From CAVVZJ01 sp963752755 (GTDB lineage: Bacteria; Planctomycetota; Planctomycetia; Isosphaerales; Isosphaeraceae): DNA of 64,000 nt. Shown here piece after piece: positions 1 through 11,077 of the stretch. Each line of letters starts with the position of its first letter. Position 1 is the first letter of the stretch. The notes under the pieces are model-generated. The model was given only the letters and a program-made list of their open reading frames with translations, had not been told where the DNA came from and searched no databases. The stretch lies in assembly GCA_963752755.1 (NCBI GenBank), contig CAVVZJ010000003.1, positions 1,116,001 to 1,180,000 of the forward strand, given 5' to 3'. Made by a program: the position numbers and the translations under genes.

Positions 1-2439
1 GGCCGACGACCCGGCGGATCTTCACGAGCGAGCCGAGCGGGACCATGGCGCCGTCGCGGTTGCGGACTTCCAGACGCTCGATGTCCTCGGGTTTGGCGCG
101 GAAGGGCTGGTCGGCCTGGACGCGGACCTGATAGACCCGGCCGAACTTGTTGAAGTCGTTGACGTAGGTCGAGCCGAGGTAGGCCTGCAGCGTGTTGAAG
201 ACGGTCGAGAGCGGGACGTTGAGGGTCTTGGCCTTGACGCGGTCCACGTCGGCGAAGATCTGGGGAACTTCGGCCCGGAAGCTCGACTTGAGGGCGCTGA
301 GGCCGCTCTGACTGGCGCCGTCGGCCGTCATCTCCTGGACGACGTTTTGCAGGGCGATCAGGTCGCCCTCGCCTTTCTCCTGCACCTGCATCTGGAAGCC
401 GCCGGAGACGCCCAGGCCGCGGATCGCCGGGGGCGACCAGCACGAAGACGGCCGCCTCCTTGATCCCGGCGAACCGCTTTCGGAGTTTGGCGACGATGGC
501 ATCCTGGCCCAGATCGGGCGATTCGCGCTCCTCGAACGGCTTCCAGCGAACGTAGATCGTGGCGGCGTTGGAGGCGACGGCCTGGTCGAGCACGGAACGG
601 CCGCCGATCGTGTTCCACATATCGACGCCGGGTGTGTCGAACAGGATTTCATCGACCTTCTTGATGACCTCGCGGGTGCGGGTCTGGGAGGCGGCGTCGG
701 GGAGCTGGATGCCGATCATCGCGTAGCCCTGGTCCTCGTTCGGCAGGAAGCCGGTCGGGAGCTGGAGGTAGAGCCAGCCGGTGAAGCCGACCAGGGCGAC
801 GAAGGCGGTCAGGGTCAGGATGATGTGACGGACGAGGAAGCGGACGACCGCCGCATACAAAGCCTCAAACCAGCCATAGACGGTGTTGAAGGCCCGCACG
901 AAGATGTTGCGACGGGCCGGGGTGGGTCGGAGGTAGGTGGCGCACTGAGCCGGCTTGAGGGTGACGGCGTTGATGGCGCTGATGATCGCGGTGGCGGCGA
1001 TCGTGAGGGCGAACTGCCGGTAAAGCTGGCCGGTGATGCCGCCGAGGAAGGCGCTCGGGACGAAGACGGCCATGAGGACGAGGGTGATGCCGATGATCGG
1101 GCCGAGTACCTCGCCCATCGCCTTGATCGTGGCGGTCTTGGCGTCGGCGCGATCGTGGTCGATGTGGTGGGCGGCGTTCTCGACGATCACGATGGCATCA
1201 TCGACGACGATGCCGATGGCGAGGATCAGGCCGAAGAGGGTCAGGAGGTTGATGGAGAAGCCCAGCGCGGCCATGCCGATGAAGGCGCCGAGGATCGTGA
1301 CGGGCACGGTCGTGGCGGGGACGAGCACGGCGCGCCAGTCCTGGAGAAACACGAGGATCACGATGAGCACGAGGACGCCGGCCTCGAAGAGGGTCTTGTA
1401 AACCTCGTGGATGGCGTCATCGACGAACTTGGTGGTGTCGAGGCCGGCGGCGTAGGTCGAGGCCGGGCGGGAAGGACTCGGCGAGCTTCTCCATCTCGGC
1501 GGAGCATTGCTCGGCGACGTCGAGGGCGTTGGCACCCGGCAAAAGGAAGGTGGCGATGCCGGCGGCGGGCTGGCCCTTGAACTCGCTGTAGGCGTCGTAC
1601 ACCTGGCCGCCGAGCTCGACGCGGGCGACGTCGCGGACGCGGGTGATCCGGCCGCCGCGGCCCTGGTTGGTGGCGGACTTGACGATGATGTCCTCGAACT
1701 GCTCGACGTCGCTGAGCCGGCCGAGGGTGTTGATCGTGTACTGGAAGCCGGTGTCGTCGGGCGTCGGCGGCTGTCCGATCTGGCCGGCGGCGACCTGGAT
1801 GTTCTGCTCGCGGATCGCCTCGACGACGTCCTGCGTGGTCAGGCCACGGGCCTTGAGCTTCTCCGGGTCGAGCCAGACGCGCATGGAATACTCGCCGCTG
1901 CCGAAGACACGGACGTCGCCGACGCCATAGACGCGGCTCAGGACGTCCTTGAGGTAGCGGTCGGCGTAGTTGCTGAGGTAGAGGGCGTCGTAGCGGTTAT
2001 CGGGCGAGTAGAGGGAGAAGACCTGAAGGATGCTCGTCGATTGCTTCTTGACGGTGACGCCCTGGCGCTTCACCTCCTCAGGCAGCTTCGGCTCGGCGAA
2101 CGCGACGCGGTTCTGCACGAGGACCTGGGCCATGTCGAGGTTGGAGCCGACCTCGAAGGTGATCGTCAGGTTGTAGGTGCCGTCGTTGGCGCAGGTCGAG
2201 GACATGTAGAGCATGTGCTCGACGCCGTTGACCTCCTTCTCGATCGGCGAGGCGACCGTTTCGGAGAGCACGCGGGCGTTGGACCCGGGATAGACGGCCG
2301 TGACCTGCACGGTCGGCGGCGTGATCTGCGGATATTGCTCGACGGGCAAACCCACCAGCGCCACGACGCCGAGGATCATCGTGACGATCGCGATGACGTT
2401 GGCGAAGATCGGCCGTTCGATGAAGAATCGCGAGAACAT
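1..2439 (-). CDS. RND (HAE1-type) multidrug efflux pump, 3' end beyond the window
   Basis: Inner-membrane proton-driven efflux transporter of the AcrB/MexB family. The start at 2439 gives MFSRFFIERPIFANVIAIV, the classic first membrane helix, followed by the porter-domain region containing YPQITPPTVQV. Further on (near 1190) the minus strand encodes GIVVDDAIVIVE, the paired aspartates of the proton relay in TM4. The reading frame breaks near 1465 (after FPPGLD) and again near 430 at a C run (LVAP / AIRGLGVSGG), and each break is restored by one base, so these look like sequencing indels. The C-terminal part lies off the left edge. Its adaptor (2726-3937) lies directly upstream on the same strand, so the two probably form an operon. 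No outer-membrane TolC partner is visible. Confidence 0.9.
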
Positions 2440-2725
2440 AGGTGGGACCCGTCGGGAGGACTAAAGGGAACTTCCCAGTAGGATTTCGACGTTTGGCTTC
2501 TCGGTGGGACAGCCGGGGGCGGCCGTTCGCACATGAACCTGTTGCTGGATCAGCCCTCGGGGCAGAGGGCGGATTACAAGGGAGCAGATCCCGGAATGGG
2601 GATGGTCGATGGCGGATAGTCGATGGCCGATGAAGAATCAGTCACAGGATCGCAATTTATCGGTGAACGGCGTCCTTGCCTCGAAGCCATCGACCATCGA
2701 CTATCCGTCATCGATCCATCCGGGC

Positions 2726-3937
2726 TCACTCATTGCGGGCGAGGCTGGGTGGCGCTTCCGGGGAGGTTCGGGCGGTGGCGGCCGGGGTCGCCTCGGCGGG
2801 CACGGGCTTGACCTTGCCGCCGGGACGGGCCCGCTGGAGGCCGTTGATGACGACGCGCTCGCCGCCCTTCAAGCCCTTCTCGATCACGATCAGGTCGTCC
2901 ACCTGGCTGCCGAGCTGCACGGAGCGCTGCTCGACGACGTCCTTGTCGTTGACGACGAGGACGTAGCGGCCGGCCTGGTCGGAGCCGAGGGCCCGCTCGG
3001 GGACGAGCAGGACGTGGCGGTCCAGCTCGTACGGAATCCGGAGGCGGACGAAGGCGCCGGGGACGATCGCGTGGTCGTCGTTGGGGAAGACGGCCCGGCT
3101 CTGGATGGTGCCGGTCTGGGGGTCGAGGGCCGGGTCGGTGTAGTCGAGTCGGCCGCGGTGGGGGAAGCCGGGCTCGGCGCCAAGGGCGAGGTCCACCGGG
3201 ACCACCTCCTTGCGGAAGTCGGGCCGTTCGCCCTTACGACGCTGTTCGAGGAAGCGGTAGAGGTCGGTCTCGCTGACGCTGAAATACGCCTCGATCGGGT
3301 CGTACTGGACGATCGTGGCCAGCAAGGTGGCGTCGTTGTTGCCGACGAGGTTGCCGACATCGACGAGGTTGCGGCTGATCTGACCGCTGATCGGGGCGAC
3401 GACGCGGGTGTAGCTGAGGTCCAGCTCGGCGGTCTCGAGTGCGGCCTGGGCCGCTTCGATGGCCGCCTGGGCGGCGTCGCGGGCGCCCTTGGCCTTGATC
3501 AGATCGAGCTCGGCATAGACGTTGCGCTCGTAAAGCTGGGCGGCGCGACGGTACTCGGCGTCGGCGCTGGCGAAGAGAGCCCGCTTGTTGGCGAGTTCCG
3601 CCTTGGCTGAGGCGACGGCCGCCTCGAACGGCAGCGTGTCGATGGTGAAGAGGAGGTCGCCCTCCTTCACCTGGGCACCCGCCTCGAAGTGGATCGACTT
3701 GAGGAACCCCTTGACCCGGGCGCGCAGCTCGACCGTGTCGACCCCCTGGGTCGTGCCGGTGAACTCCTTGTAGGTCGTGATCGTCCGCGCGACTGGCTCA
3801 CCGACGACCACCTCCGGCGGCGGCGGGGCGACGTAGTCGTTTTTCTGATCACAACCGGCCAGGCTCAAAGCCAGGGCCGCCGTCGCGGCCAGCCAGGCGG
3901 CCGGTCGTGGCGATTTGCGGGAGGGCAAGGCGTCCAA
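2726..3937 (-). CDS. RND efflux periplasmic adaptor (membrane fusion lipoprotein)
   Basis: Periplasmic adaptor (AcrA/MexA family, 403 aa) that links an RND pump to an outer-membrane channel. The N-terminus has a basic n-region, a hydrophobic stretch and a lipobox ending LSLAGC, so it should be a lipoprotein. Next come the lipoyl half-motif (ELRARVKGFLKSIHFEAGAQ), a helical hairpin rich in Ala/Glu (about residues 105-150), the second lipoyl half (VVAPISGQISRNLVDVGNLV) and beta-barrel/membrane-proximal segments (VPERALGSDQAGRYVLVV). The reading frame is intact. It lies about 290 bp upstream of the RND gene ending off-window and is the first gene of that module. It is clearly a paralogue of the 7611-9017 adaptor, which has a longer hairpin. 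Confidence 0.93.
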   Translation of the reverse strand: MDALPSRKSPRPAAWLAATAALALSLAGCDQKNDYVAPPPPEVVVGEPVARTITTYKEFTGTTQGVDTVELRARVKGFLKSIHFEAGAQVKEGDLLFTIDTLPFEAAVASAKAELANKRALFASADAEYRRAAQLYERNVYAELDLIKAKGARDAAQAAIEAAQAALETAELDLSYTRVVAPISGQISRNLVDVGNLVGNNDATLLATIVQYDPIEAYFSVSETDLYRFLEQRRKGERPDFRKEVVPVDLALGAEPGFPHRGRLDYTDPALDPQTGTIQSRAVFPNDDHAIVPGAFVRLRIPYELDRHVLLVPERALGSDQAGRYVLVVNDKDVVEQRSVQLGSQVDDLIVIEKGLKGGERVVINGLQRARPGGKVKPVPAEATPAATARTSPEAPPSLARNE

Positions 3938-4302
3938 GAGAGCACCCCTTCGGCAAGTCCTGAGCCGTCCAGAAGCCCGCGGCGCAGGGGTCCGACGGGA
4001 GACGTCGGAGCGACCCGGCCGGATCGGACCGGGAGCGTGGCTCGGCGGGAGACCGTTAGCTTCCTAAGGATTATTGGCGGGACGGGGGAGATGTCCAGAC
4101 CCATTGCGGAAAAAATGCGGGAACGCGGGAAGACGGGGTTGGGGAAGGAGGCAACGAGTTTCGGGTTGCAAACGCAATGCCGGAGGTTGGGCGGTCCTTC
4201 CGGCTCATACCGGATGGACGACTTTCCGTTCTGTGTGGGACAGCCGCCCCCGGCTGTCCCACATTTCCAAACGCAATGCAACGACTTCAGGCAAATCCGG
4301 TA
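3938..4302. other. Intergenic spacer between two efflux modules
   Basis: No gene is supported here. The spacer separates the stop of the second RND gene (4303) from the start of the first adaptor (3937), both on the minus strand. It carries a perfect inverted repeat at 4234-4261 (annotated separately), and the promoter of the first module should lie in its left half. I saw no convincing -35/-10 pair. Confidence 0.5.
4234..4261. terminator. GC-rich hairpin after RND gene 2
   Basis: Inverted repeat with arms GTGGGACAGCCG and CGGCTGTCCCAC around a C-run loop, about 40 bp past the stop of the RND gene on the minus strand. The same arm sequence recurs at 48023-48080 and as a half copy near 2500, so it is a repeat family that may double as a terminator. 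There is no obvious U-tract. Confidence 0.55.
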
Positions 4303-7300
4303 TCAGACGGCCTCGCTGGGAGTGGCGGGGGCGGAGGTCTGGCCGTCGGGCTGGGGGGCGTGGGTGGCGGAGAGCTCGTGCTCGGGGCGGCGGAAGCGGG
4401 CGAAGAGGTCGATGGCGCGCTCGCCGAGGACGTAATAGACGGGGATCACGAACCGGCCGAGGACGGTGCTGACGAGCATGCCGAAGGTGATCACGATGCC
4501 GAGCGAATTGCGGCTGTAGGCGCCGGCGCCGGTGGCGCGGGCCATCGGGAGGACACCCATGATGAAGGCGAAGGAGGTCATCAGGATCGGCCGGAGACGC
4601 TGGCGGGAGGCTTCCTTGGCGGAGTCGAGGATATTCAGGCCGTGCTTCTTGCGAAGCTCAACGCCGAACTCGACGATCAGGATGGCGTTCTTGGTTTCCA
4701 GACCGATGAGCATGACCAGGCCGATCTGGCCGAAGACGTCGAGCGGCATGGAGAAGAGCCAGAGGCCGACCACGGCGCCGAACATCGCGAGGGGGACCGT
4801 CAGGATGATGACGAGGGGTCGAATCCAGCTTTCATACAGGGCCGCCATGAAGAGGAAGACGCAGATGATCGAGAGGGCGAAGATGGAGGTGGCGAGGTTG
4901 CCGGTCTTCTGCTCCTGGTAGGTGGTGCCGGTCCACTCGTAGCCGAAGCCCTCGGGCAAGGTCGCGGCGACTTCCTCGATCGCCTGCACGGCCTGGCCGG
5001 AGCTGTAGCCGGGGGCGGGACGGCCGGAGATCCGGGCGGCGGTGTAGAGGTTGTAGTGGGGCACGTCGATCGGGGCGACGGTGTACTTGACCGTGCCGAG
5101 CGCGGAGAGGGGAACCGGCTCGCCGCGGCGGTTGAGGACGCGCAGTTGCATGATGTCGGACGGCTTGGTCCGGTCGGCGCCCTCAGCCTGGGCATAGACG
5201 CGCCAGGTCTTGCCGAAGCGGTTGAAGTCGTTGATGTAGAGGCCACCGAGATAGACCTGGAGCGTTTCGAAGACGGTGGAGACGGGAACTTCCAGGGTCC
5301 GGGCCTTGGTCCGGTCGAGGTCGAAGCGGAGCTGGGGGACGCGGGCGGAGAAAGGGGTGAACAGGCCGGTGATCTCGGGACGCTGCGAGGCGGCGGCGAG
5401 GAAGCGGTCGGTGGCGTCGGCGAGCGCCTCGACGCCGCGGCCGGCGCGGTCTTCCAGGACGAACTCGAAGCCGCCGGTCGTGCCCAGCCCCTGGATCGGC
5501 GGCGGCGGGAAGACGAGGGCCAGGGCGTCGCGGACCTCGGCGGCAAGCCGTTGCTGGAGCTTCGACACGAGGGCGTTGGCCCGCAATCCCGGCGAGGAAC
5601 GATCCTCCCACGGTTCGAGGATCACGTAGAGGGCGCCGGCGTTGGGCTGGTTGACCTGGGTGATCGGGTTCAGGCCGTCGAAGCGGACGGTGTCGCGCAC
5701 GCCTTCCATCTCCAGGGCGATTTGCTCGACGCGGGTCATGATCTGTTCGAGCTGCTGGAGGGACGTGCCGTCGGGCGCCTGCACGGTGACGAGGAGGTAG
5801 CCCTGGTCTTCCACCGGGATGAACGCCTTGGGCCGCTCGATGAGCATGAAACCGGTCAACGCGAGAAGTCCGAGCGATGGCAGGACGACGAGCCACCAGT
5901 GGCGGGCGATGTAGTCAAGGAAGGTATCATACGAGTTTTCCAGCCATCGGAGGCCGGTGTTGAACCAGCGGAAGAGGAAGAACCGCGACTCGCCCTGGCC
6001 GTGGGCGTGCGGCTTGAGGAACTGCCTCGACATCGCGGGGCTGAACGTCAGCGAGTTGATCGCCGAGAAGACGAACGAGAAAACAATCGTGAGCGCGAAC
6101 TGGTTGTAGAGCCGACCCGTCAGGCCGGGGATGAACGCCACCGGCACGAAGACGGCGGCGAGGACGAGCGTGATGGTGACGATCGGCGTTGTGATCTCGG
6201 CCATCGCAGCCTTCGTCGCTTCGAGCTTCGAGTAGCCGCGTTCGAGGTATTTCTCGACGTTCTCGACGACGATGATGGCGTCGTCCACGACCAGGCCGAT
6301 GGCGAGGATCAGGCCGGCGAGGGTGAGGGTATTGATCGAGAACCCGAAGACGGCCATCAGGGCGAACGTCGCCACGAGCGAGACGGGGATCGCCACCATC
6401 GGGATCAGGGTCGTCCGCAGCTTCTGGAGGAAGAGGAAGACCACGATCAGGACGAGCGCGAACGCCTCGATGAGGGTGTGCTCGACCTCGCTGATGTTCT
6501 CCTCGACATACGCGGTCGTGTTGAACGCGATCCGGTATTCCAGGCCGGGCGGGAAGGTCTCGGCGAGCTGTTCCATCGCTGCGCTCGACCTGCTGGACGA
6601 TGGAAAGGGCGTTGGCGTCGGACTGCTGATAGATGGGGATGGTGGCGGCGGGCTTGCCGCTGAGGTAGCCGGCCTGGTCGTAGGACTCGGAGCCCAGCTC
6701 GATGCGGGCGACGTCGGCGAGGCGGACGACGGAGCCGTCGGGCCGGGCGCGGACGATGATCTGCTCGAACTCCTCGGCGCGTTCGAGGCGGCCCTTGGCG
6801 GTGACGGGGTACTCGAAGCGCTGTCCCGACGGCACCGGCTGGGCGCCGATCTTGCCGGCGGCGGCCTGGCGGTTCTCCGACTTGATGGCGTTGATGACCT
6901 CGTCGGGCGTGATCTGCTGACCGGCCAGGCGGTCGGGGTCGAGCCAGACGCGCATCGCATGCTTGCGTCCAAATACGTTGACCTCGCTGACGCCGCGAAT
7001 CCGCTTCAGGACATCAACGACGTTGATCTGGGCGTAATTGTCGATGAAGCTGGGGTCGTAAGTGCCTTCGGGGCTGACGAGGTTGACGACGCAGACCATG
7101 TTGGTGGTCGTCTTCTTGGTCTCGACGCCGACCTGCGTGACCTCGGGCGGCAGGGTGGGCTTGGCGGTGTCCACCTTGTTCTGCACATCGATGGCGCCGA
7201 TTTCCTGGGGGTAGCCGACGTCGAGGGTCACAAGCATTCGGGAGACGCCGTTGCTGGTGCTGTCGGAGGACATGTAGATCATGCCCTGCACGCCGTTGAC

Positions 7301-7504
7301 CTTCTGCTCGATCGGGGTGGTGACGGAGTCGGCGACGGTCTGCGCGTCGGCGCCGGTATAAGTCGCGGTGATCTGGACCTGGGGCGGGACGATGTCGGGA
7401 TACAGTGAGATCGGCAGGACGAACAGGCAGATGCCGCCGATGAGCAGCATCAGGAGGGCGAGCACGGTCGCGAAGATGGGTCGGTTGATGAAGAAGTTGA
7501 CCAT
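4303..7504 (-). CDS. RND (HAE1-type) multidrug efflux pump
   Basis: Second AcrB/MexB-type proton-driven efflux pump. The start chosen is ATG at 7504 (MVNFFINRPIFATVLALLML), which opens with the family's TM1; upstream in-frame codons are encoded by a spacer repeat. Porter-domain motifs (YPDIVPPQVQI, SSDSTSNGVSRM) come first, then GLVVDDAIIVVENVEKY with the paired TM4 aspartates, then the second half (SWIRPLVIILTVPLAMFG, GLETKNAILIVEF). A one-base frameshift near 6582 (after SIVQQV) separates the N-terminal 310 residues from the rest; both parts are well conserved, so a sequencing indel is likely. Total length is about 1,065 aa, normal for the family. Together with the upstream adaptor (7611-9017) it forms an adaptor-pump pair. 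Confidence 0.92.
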
Positions 7505-7505
7505 G

Positions 7506-7545
7506 AGAGGTCTCTCGCAGAGGCGCAGAGAACGCAGACAAGAAA
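7506..7545 (+). repeat. SR-type interspersed repeat, copy 1
   Basis: Purine-rich repeat with core TCTCTCGCAGAGGCGCAGAG followed by AACGCAGA, placed directly upstream of the RND start. The same core recurs at 7661-7700, 11668-11706, 12910-12947 and 41611-41660. Confidence 0.7.
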
Positions 7546-7610
7546 GACGGAGAGAAGAAGCATGGGGTTGCGAGATCATCCCGCACGAGGCGGGACGATA
7601 AAGCCGGAAG

Positions 7611-9017
7611 TTAGTGGGAACTGGCTGCTCGATGTGTCGTTTCGGTTCCTCGGTTTTCCTCTTCTGCGTTCTCTGGGCCTCTGCGAGAAACCTCTTCCAG
7701 CTTCACTGTCACCCCCGGGCGCACCATCTGGAGCCCCTCGACGACGACCTTCTGGCCGGGCTCCAGGCCGGAGTCGATGACGCGGAGCCCCTGGTAGGTG
7801 TAGTCGGTCGAGACGACCTGGACGGCGGCGACGACGTTCTGATCGTTGACAACATAGACGGTCGGGCCGGCCTGGGTCTCGATGACGGCCTGCTCGGGGA
7901 CGACGACGGCGCCGGCTTGCTCGCCGATGCGGACCTCGATCTGCACATACTCGCCGGGCAGGAGCGTCTGCTGCGGATTCGGCACCGACGCCTTGACGAG
8001 GAAGGTGGAGGTGGTCGGGTCGATCCGGTTGTCGATGAAGAAGACGCGGGCGGGGTAGGGGTACGGCTGCGGTCCACGCTCCTCGGTGCGGGTCAGTTGC
8101 AGGTCGAGCCCCTGGCGGACAAGGCCGGTGGCGCGGGAGAGGTAGCGGGAGGGAACCTGGACATCCACGCCCATCGGGTCGAGCTGCTGGACGGTGGTCA
8201 GCTCGGTGAAGTCGGCACCGGTGGTCGGGCCGACGAGATTGCCGACCTTGACCTTGGCCTCGCCGAGTCGGCCGTCGATCGGAGAGACCATCCGGCAGTA
8301 GCCAAGGTTGATCCGGGCTTGTTCGACCTGGGCCTGCGCGGCCTTGAGCGACGCCTCGGCCGACTGGATGTTCACCTGATAATCGACCCGGGTCTGTTCG
8401 AGGTTGGCGCGGTCGGCCTCGACCTGGGCCACGTCCTTCTCACGTTCGGCGGCGGCGCGGTCTACATCCTGCTGGCTGGCGGCGTTGCGACCGAGAAGGA
8501 TCTGCTGCCGACGCTCCTCGATGCGGGCGAGGGCGAGCAAGGCCTGGTCGATCGCGACCTGCGCCGTGGCGACCTCGCGGGCCTTGGAGTTCTTCGCCTT
8601 CTCCAGGGCTGCCTTCGCCTCCAGCTCCCGCGCCTCGGCGGCAGCCAGGTCGGCCTGGTAAGTGTCCTCCTCGATGACGAAGAGCAGGTCGCCGGCCTGG
8701 ACCTGCTGCCCTTCGCGGACGGTCACTCGCCCGCCCTCGTTCGAATTCTCGGGGGGATCGGCCGAGGGGGTTGCGGGCGGCGCCTCGTCGCCGGCTCCCC
8801 TGGGGCCGTCGCGGAGGAAGCCGCGGACACGGGCGCGGATCGAGACTTCTTCGAGGGAACGGGTCGTCCCGATCGTCTCTGTGATCAGGGGGACATCCAT
8901 CCGTCGGGCCGCGACCACGCCGACGACCGGCACGGGCCGCTCCCGGCGCATGCCCTCGGCGGGGCGATCGCAGCCAACGAGGATCAGCCCGGCCGCAAAT
9001 CCGAGAACGCGGGTCAT
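7611..9017 (-). CDS. RND efflux periplasmic adaptor (membrane fusion lipoprotein)
   Basis: Adaptor of the AcrA/MexA family for the pump at 4303-7504. The start is ATG at 9017 (MTRVLGFAAGLILVGC), which gives a compact lipoprotein signal with Cys at about residue 16; the open frame extends further upstream but without family similarity. The lipoyl half-motif (IRARVRGFLR) is interrupted by a Pro/Gly/Asp-rich insert of about 30 residues before VREGQQVQAGDLLF. A long helical hairpin follows (about residues 110-215, rich in A/E/Q/R), then the second lipoyl half (MVSPIDGRLGEAKVKVGNLV) and the barrel domains. The last 20-30 residues (EEVSRRGPENAEEENRG...) come from a spacer repeat, not from the family. 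The gene ends about 105 bp before the pump. Confidence 0.92.
   Translation of the reverse strand: MTRVLGFAAGLILVGCDRPAEGMRRERPVPVVGVVAARRMDVPLITETIGTTRSLEEVSIRARVRGFLRDGPRGAGDEAPPATPSADPPENSNEGGRVTVREGQQVQAGDLLFVIEEDTYQADLAAAEARELEAKAALEKAKNSKAREVATAQVAIDQALLALARIEERRQQILLGRNAASQQDVDRAAAEREKDVAQVEADRANLEQTRVDYQVNIQSAEASLKAAQAQVEQARINLGYCRMVSPIDGRLGEAKVKVGNLVGPTTGADFTELTTVQQLDPMGVDVQVPSRYLSRATGLVRQGLDLQLTRTEERGPQPYPYPARVFFIDNRIDPTTSTFLVKASVPNPQQTLLPGEYVQIEVRIGEQAGAVVVPEQAVIETQAGPTVYVVNDQNVVAAVQVVSTDYTYQGLRVIDSGLEPGQKVVVEGLQMVRPGVTVKLEEVSRRGPENAEEENRGTETTHRAASSH
7661..7700 (-). repeat. SR-type interspersed repeat, copy 2 (inside the adaptor 3' end)
   Basis: On the minus strand reads GAAGAGGTTTCTCGCAGAGG and then CCCAGAGAACGCAG. 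It is translated as EEVSRRGPENAEE at the adaptor's C-terminus and lies opposite in orientation to copy 1. Confidence 0.7.
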
Positions 9018-9385
9018 CGTCTGGTGCTTCGAAGGTGTGGCAAGGTGATGCGGCGAAGCAAGCATGGGATGAGTTTCGGAAAGGCCCGGTGGATCGGTTC
9101 GCTTGGTGGCTCCCGGGGTGCCTGGGCGCCCAGTATGCCAGTTGCTGGCTCGGATTCGCCAGGGAATTGGGTGACGAACTGGCGAATTTGGACAATAGTT
9201 CACATGTATTTCAGGTTGTTTGCTCGCAGAACACCTCACAGGTTGGCCTTCAAGCCGAGCGGGACCGGCCGCTATGATCGTTGCATTGAGGTGGCCGGCC
9301 CCGGGGGTGTCGGCCTGAAGTGGGAGCCCGTGGTCGGAGGGGCTCCAACGGCCGGAAGAGCGAATGGAGTGGAGGGAACCCCGCG
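9018..9385. other. Divergent intergenic region
   Basis: Spacer between the minus-strand adaptor and the plus-strand flippase, so it should hold promoters for both. No repeat or RNA structure stands out. Open frames crossing it are extensions of the flanking genes without family similarity. Confidence 0.4.
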
Positions 9386-10981
9386 TTGAGCACGACCGCC
9401 GCGCCTTCGCCGCCCTCGCCCCGCGCGCTGCCGCCGGTCCTGGGACGCCTCCTGAGGGGGACGTTCTGGCTGGCCCTGCGCACGCCGCTCCAGGTGGTCT
9501 TCGCCTTCTGGCGGGTGCCTCTGATCCTGGAGACGCCGTACGTCGGCGAGCGGCTCTACGGGGCGTTCGGGTTCGCCTGGGGCTTCAGCTTCCTCCAGTT
9601 CCTCTTCGAGTTCGGCATGAGTTCGGCCCTGCAACGGCAGGTCTCCGAGCGCTACACGCAGGGGGATCGTGAAGGGGTCAACCGGACGATCGCCTGCGGC
9701 CTGAGCTTTTACGCGGTGGCCGCCGCCTTGCAAGCCGCGGCCTTGCTGGCGATCGCCGCCTGGGGCATCCCGGCGGGAAAGTTCGACGCGGAGCAGCGGG
9801 CCTTGATCGTCCGCCTGCTCTGGCTCCAGGCGATCACGGCCCCTTGCTTCGGACTCTCGACGGTCGTCTCCAGTTTGCTCCAGGCGGCGAGACGCTACGA
9901 TTTCATCCCGAAGCTGGAGCTCTGGATCGTTGTGCTCCAGTTTGCCGCGCTCTGGGGCGGACTGAGCGCTGGTGTCGATTTCTTCTGGATCTGCGTGGCG
10001 CAGGCGGTCGTGAGCATCGGTTTCTCTCTGATGCCGGGCCTCTGGGTGATGACCCGCGAACTGGGCTACCGGCCGCACTTCCGGGGCACGACCTGGGCCG
10101 ACTTCAAGGATCTGACAACGATCAGCGTCTATGTCGCCTTGATCCAGCTCAGCGTCGTGCTGGCCGACAAGATCGACACGACCGTGCTCGGCTACGCGCT
10201 CGATGACCCGGCGCGGGCGACGGCGATTTACCTGGCGATCAGCAAGCCGTTCCTGCAGATCCGCCAGATCGGCTGGATGCTCGCCTACCTGGTGATGCCC
10301 GCGGCGGCCAGCCTGGCGGCAGCCGGCGACCGCGTGGGTCTGGAGCGGATCAAGTACGATGGCACGCGGATGCTGGTCGGCCTGGTGCTGCCGGTTGCCC
10401 TGCTGGCCTGGATCGACGCTCAGCCGTTCCTGGCGGCCTGGGTGCCCAAGTACGCCGATCAGGCGGGCCTGATGCGTCTGTTCCTCGTCGGGACCATTCC
10501 GCTGGTTCTCTCGGTCCTGGTGCAGATGGCCACCGGGATGGGGCACGTCCGGACGATCGCCCTGGCGGCGCTGGGCGGAGCGGTCGTGAACCTGCCCCTG
10601 AGCTTTGCCTGGACGCGCTGGACGGGGGACGTCTCGGGTGTGATCTGGGGAACGGTGCTCACGACCTTGTTCTCCAACCTGTTGATTCCGGGCATCCATT
10701 GCTTCCGCGTCCTGGAGGTGCGTCCCGGCACGTTCCTCCGGCGCACCCTCGGGGCGCCGCTCGCGGGGGCTGTATTCCTCGTGGTCGCGTCCTCGTGGGC
10801 CGGCGGGATTGTGGTGAACACGCCCCCCGCCTCGGTCTCGCGGCTCGAACGTGCCGGGCCGCTACTGGTCCACCTGGCGATTGGAGTGTTGGCCTACGCG
10901 ATCGGTTACGTCCTGGTCCCCTCCGGGCGGGCCGACGTGGTGGCGATCGCGGCCAAGCTCCGTCGTCGACTGGGCCGCTGA
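9386..10981 (+). CDS. Wzx/MATE-like polysaccharide flippase
   Basis: Multi-pass membrane protein (about 531 aa from the chosen start) of the lipopolysaccharide/exopolysaccharide flippase group (MOP superfamily), which moves lipid-linked oligosaccharides across the inner membrane. I count about 12-14 hydrophobic segments. The first ones (GTFWLALRTPLQVVFAFW, LYGAFGFAWGFSFLQFLFEF) fit the oligosaccharide-flippase pattern, as does the central WMLAYLVMPAAASLAAAGDR. The start chosen is TTG at 9386 because GGAGGG lies at a good distance; a GTG at 9320 would add 22 basic residues. The gene stands alone, although the downstream GT39 gene (15144) and the GT2 gene (57101) could contribute to surface glycan assembly. 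The exact substrate cannot be read from the sequence. Confidence 0.8.
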   Translation: MSTTAAPSPPSPRALPPVLGRLLRGTFWLALRTPLQVVFAFWRVPLILETPYVGERLYGAFGFAWGFSFLQFLFEFGMSSALQRQVSERYTQGDREGVNRTIACGLSFYAVAAALQAAALLAIAAWGIPAGKFDAEQRALIVRLLWLQAITAPCFGLSTVVSSLLQAARRYDFIPKLELWIVVLQFAALWGGLSAGVDFFWICVAQAVVSIGFSLMPGLWVMTRELGYRPHFRGTTWADFKDLTTISVYVALIQLSVVLADKIDTTVLGYALDDPARATAIYLAISKPFLQIRQIGWMLAYLVMPAAASLAAAGDRVGLERIKYDGTRMLVGLVLPVALLAWIDAQPFLAAWVPKYADQAGLMRLFLVGTIPLVLSVLVQMATGMGHVRTIALAALGGAVVNLPLSFAWTRWTGDVSGVIWGTVLTTLFSNLLIPGIHCFRVLEVRPGTFLRRTLGAPLAGAVFLVVASSWAGGIVVNTPPASVSRLERAGPLLVHLAIGVLAYAIGYVLVPSGRADVVAIAAKLRRRLGR

Positions 10982-11077
10982 GTCGCTCGACTCCGCTGGT
11001 CCAGACCCGAGGCGCTCCGCTACACTGGCCCGGGAATCCCGGAGATTCTTGCGAAATGAAGGGGAGCTTGCGCGACG

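Noticed and set aside
4177..6663. 828-residue open frame opposite the second RND pump
   Set aside because: It mirrors the codon pattern of the real gene on the minus strand; composition is Asp/Glu/Gly/Val-rich with no domain, as expected for an antisense shadow in very GC-rich DNA.
7614..9389. 591-residue open frame opposite the second adaptor
   Set aside because: Antisense shadow of the adaptor gene; no motif, and it crosses the adaptor's start region.
9272..10699. 475-residue open frame opposite the flippase
   Set aside because: Arg/Gln/His-rich shadow with no signal peptide or domain; the plus-strand gene has clear membrane helices.
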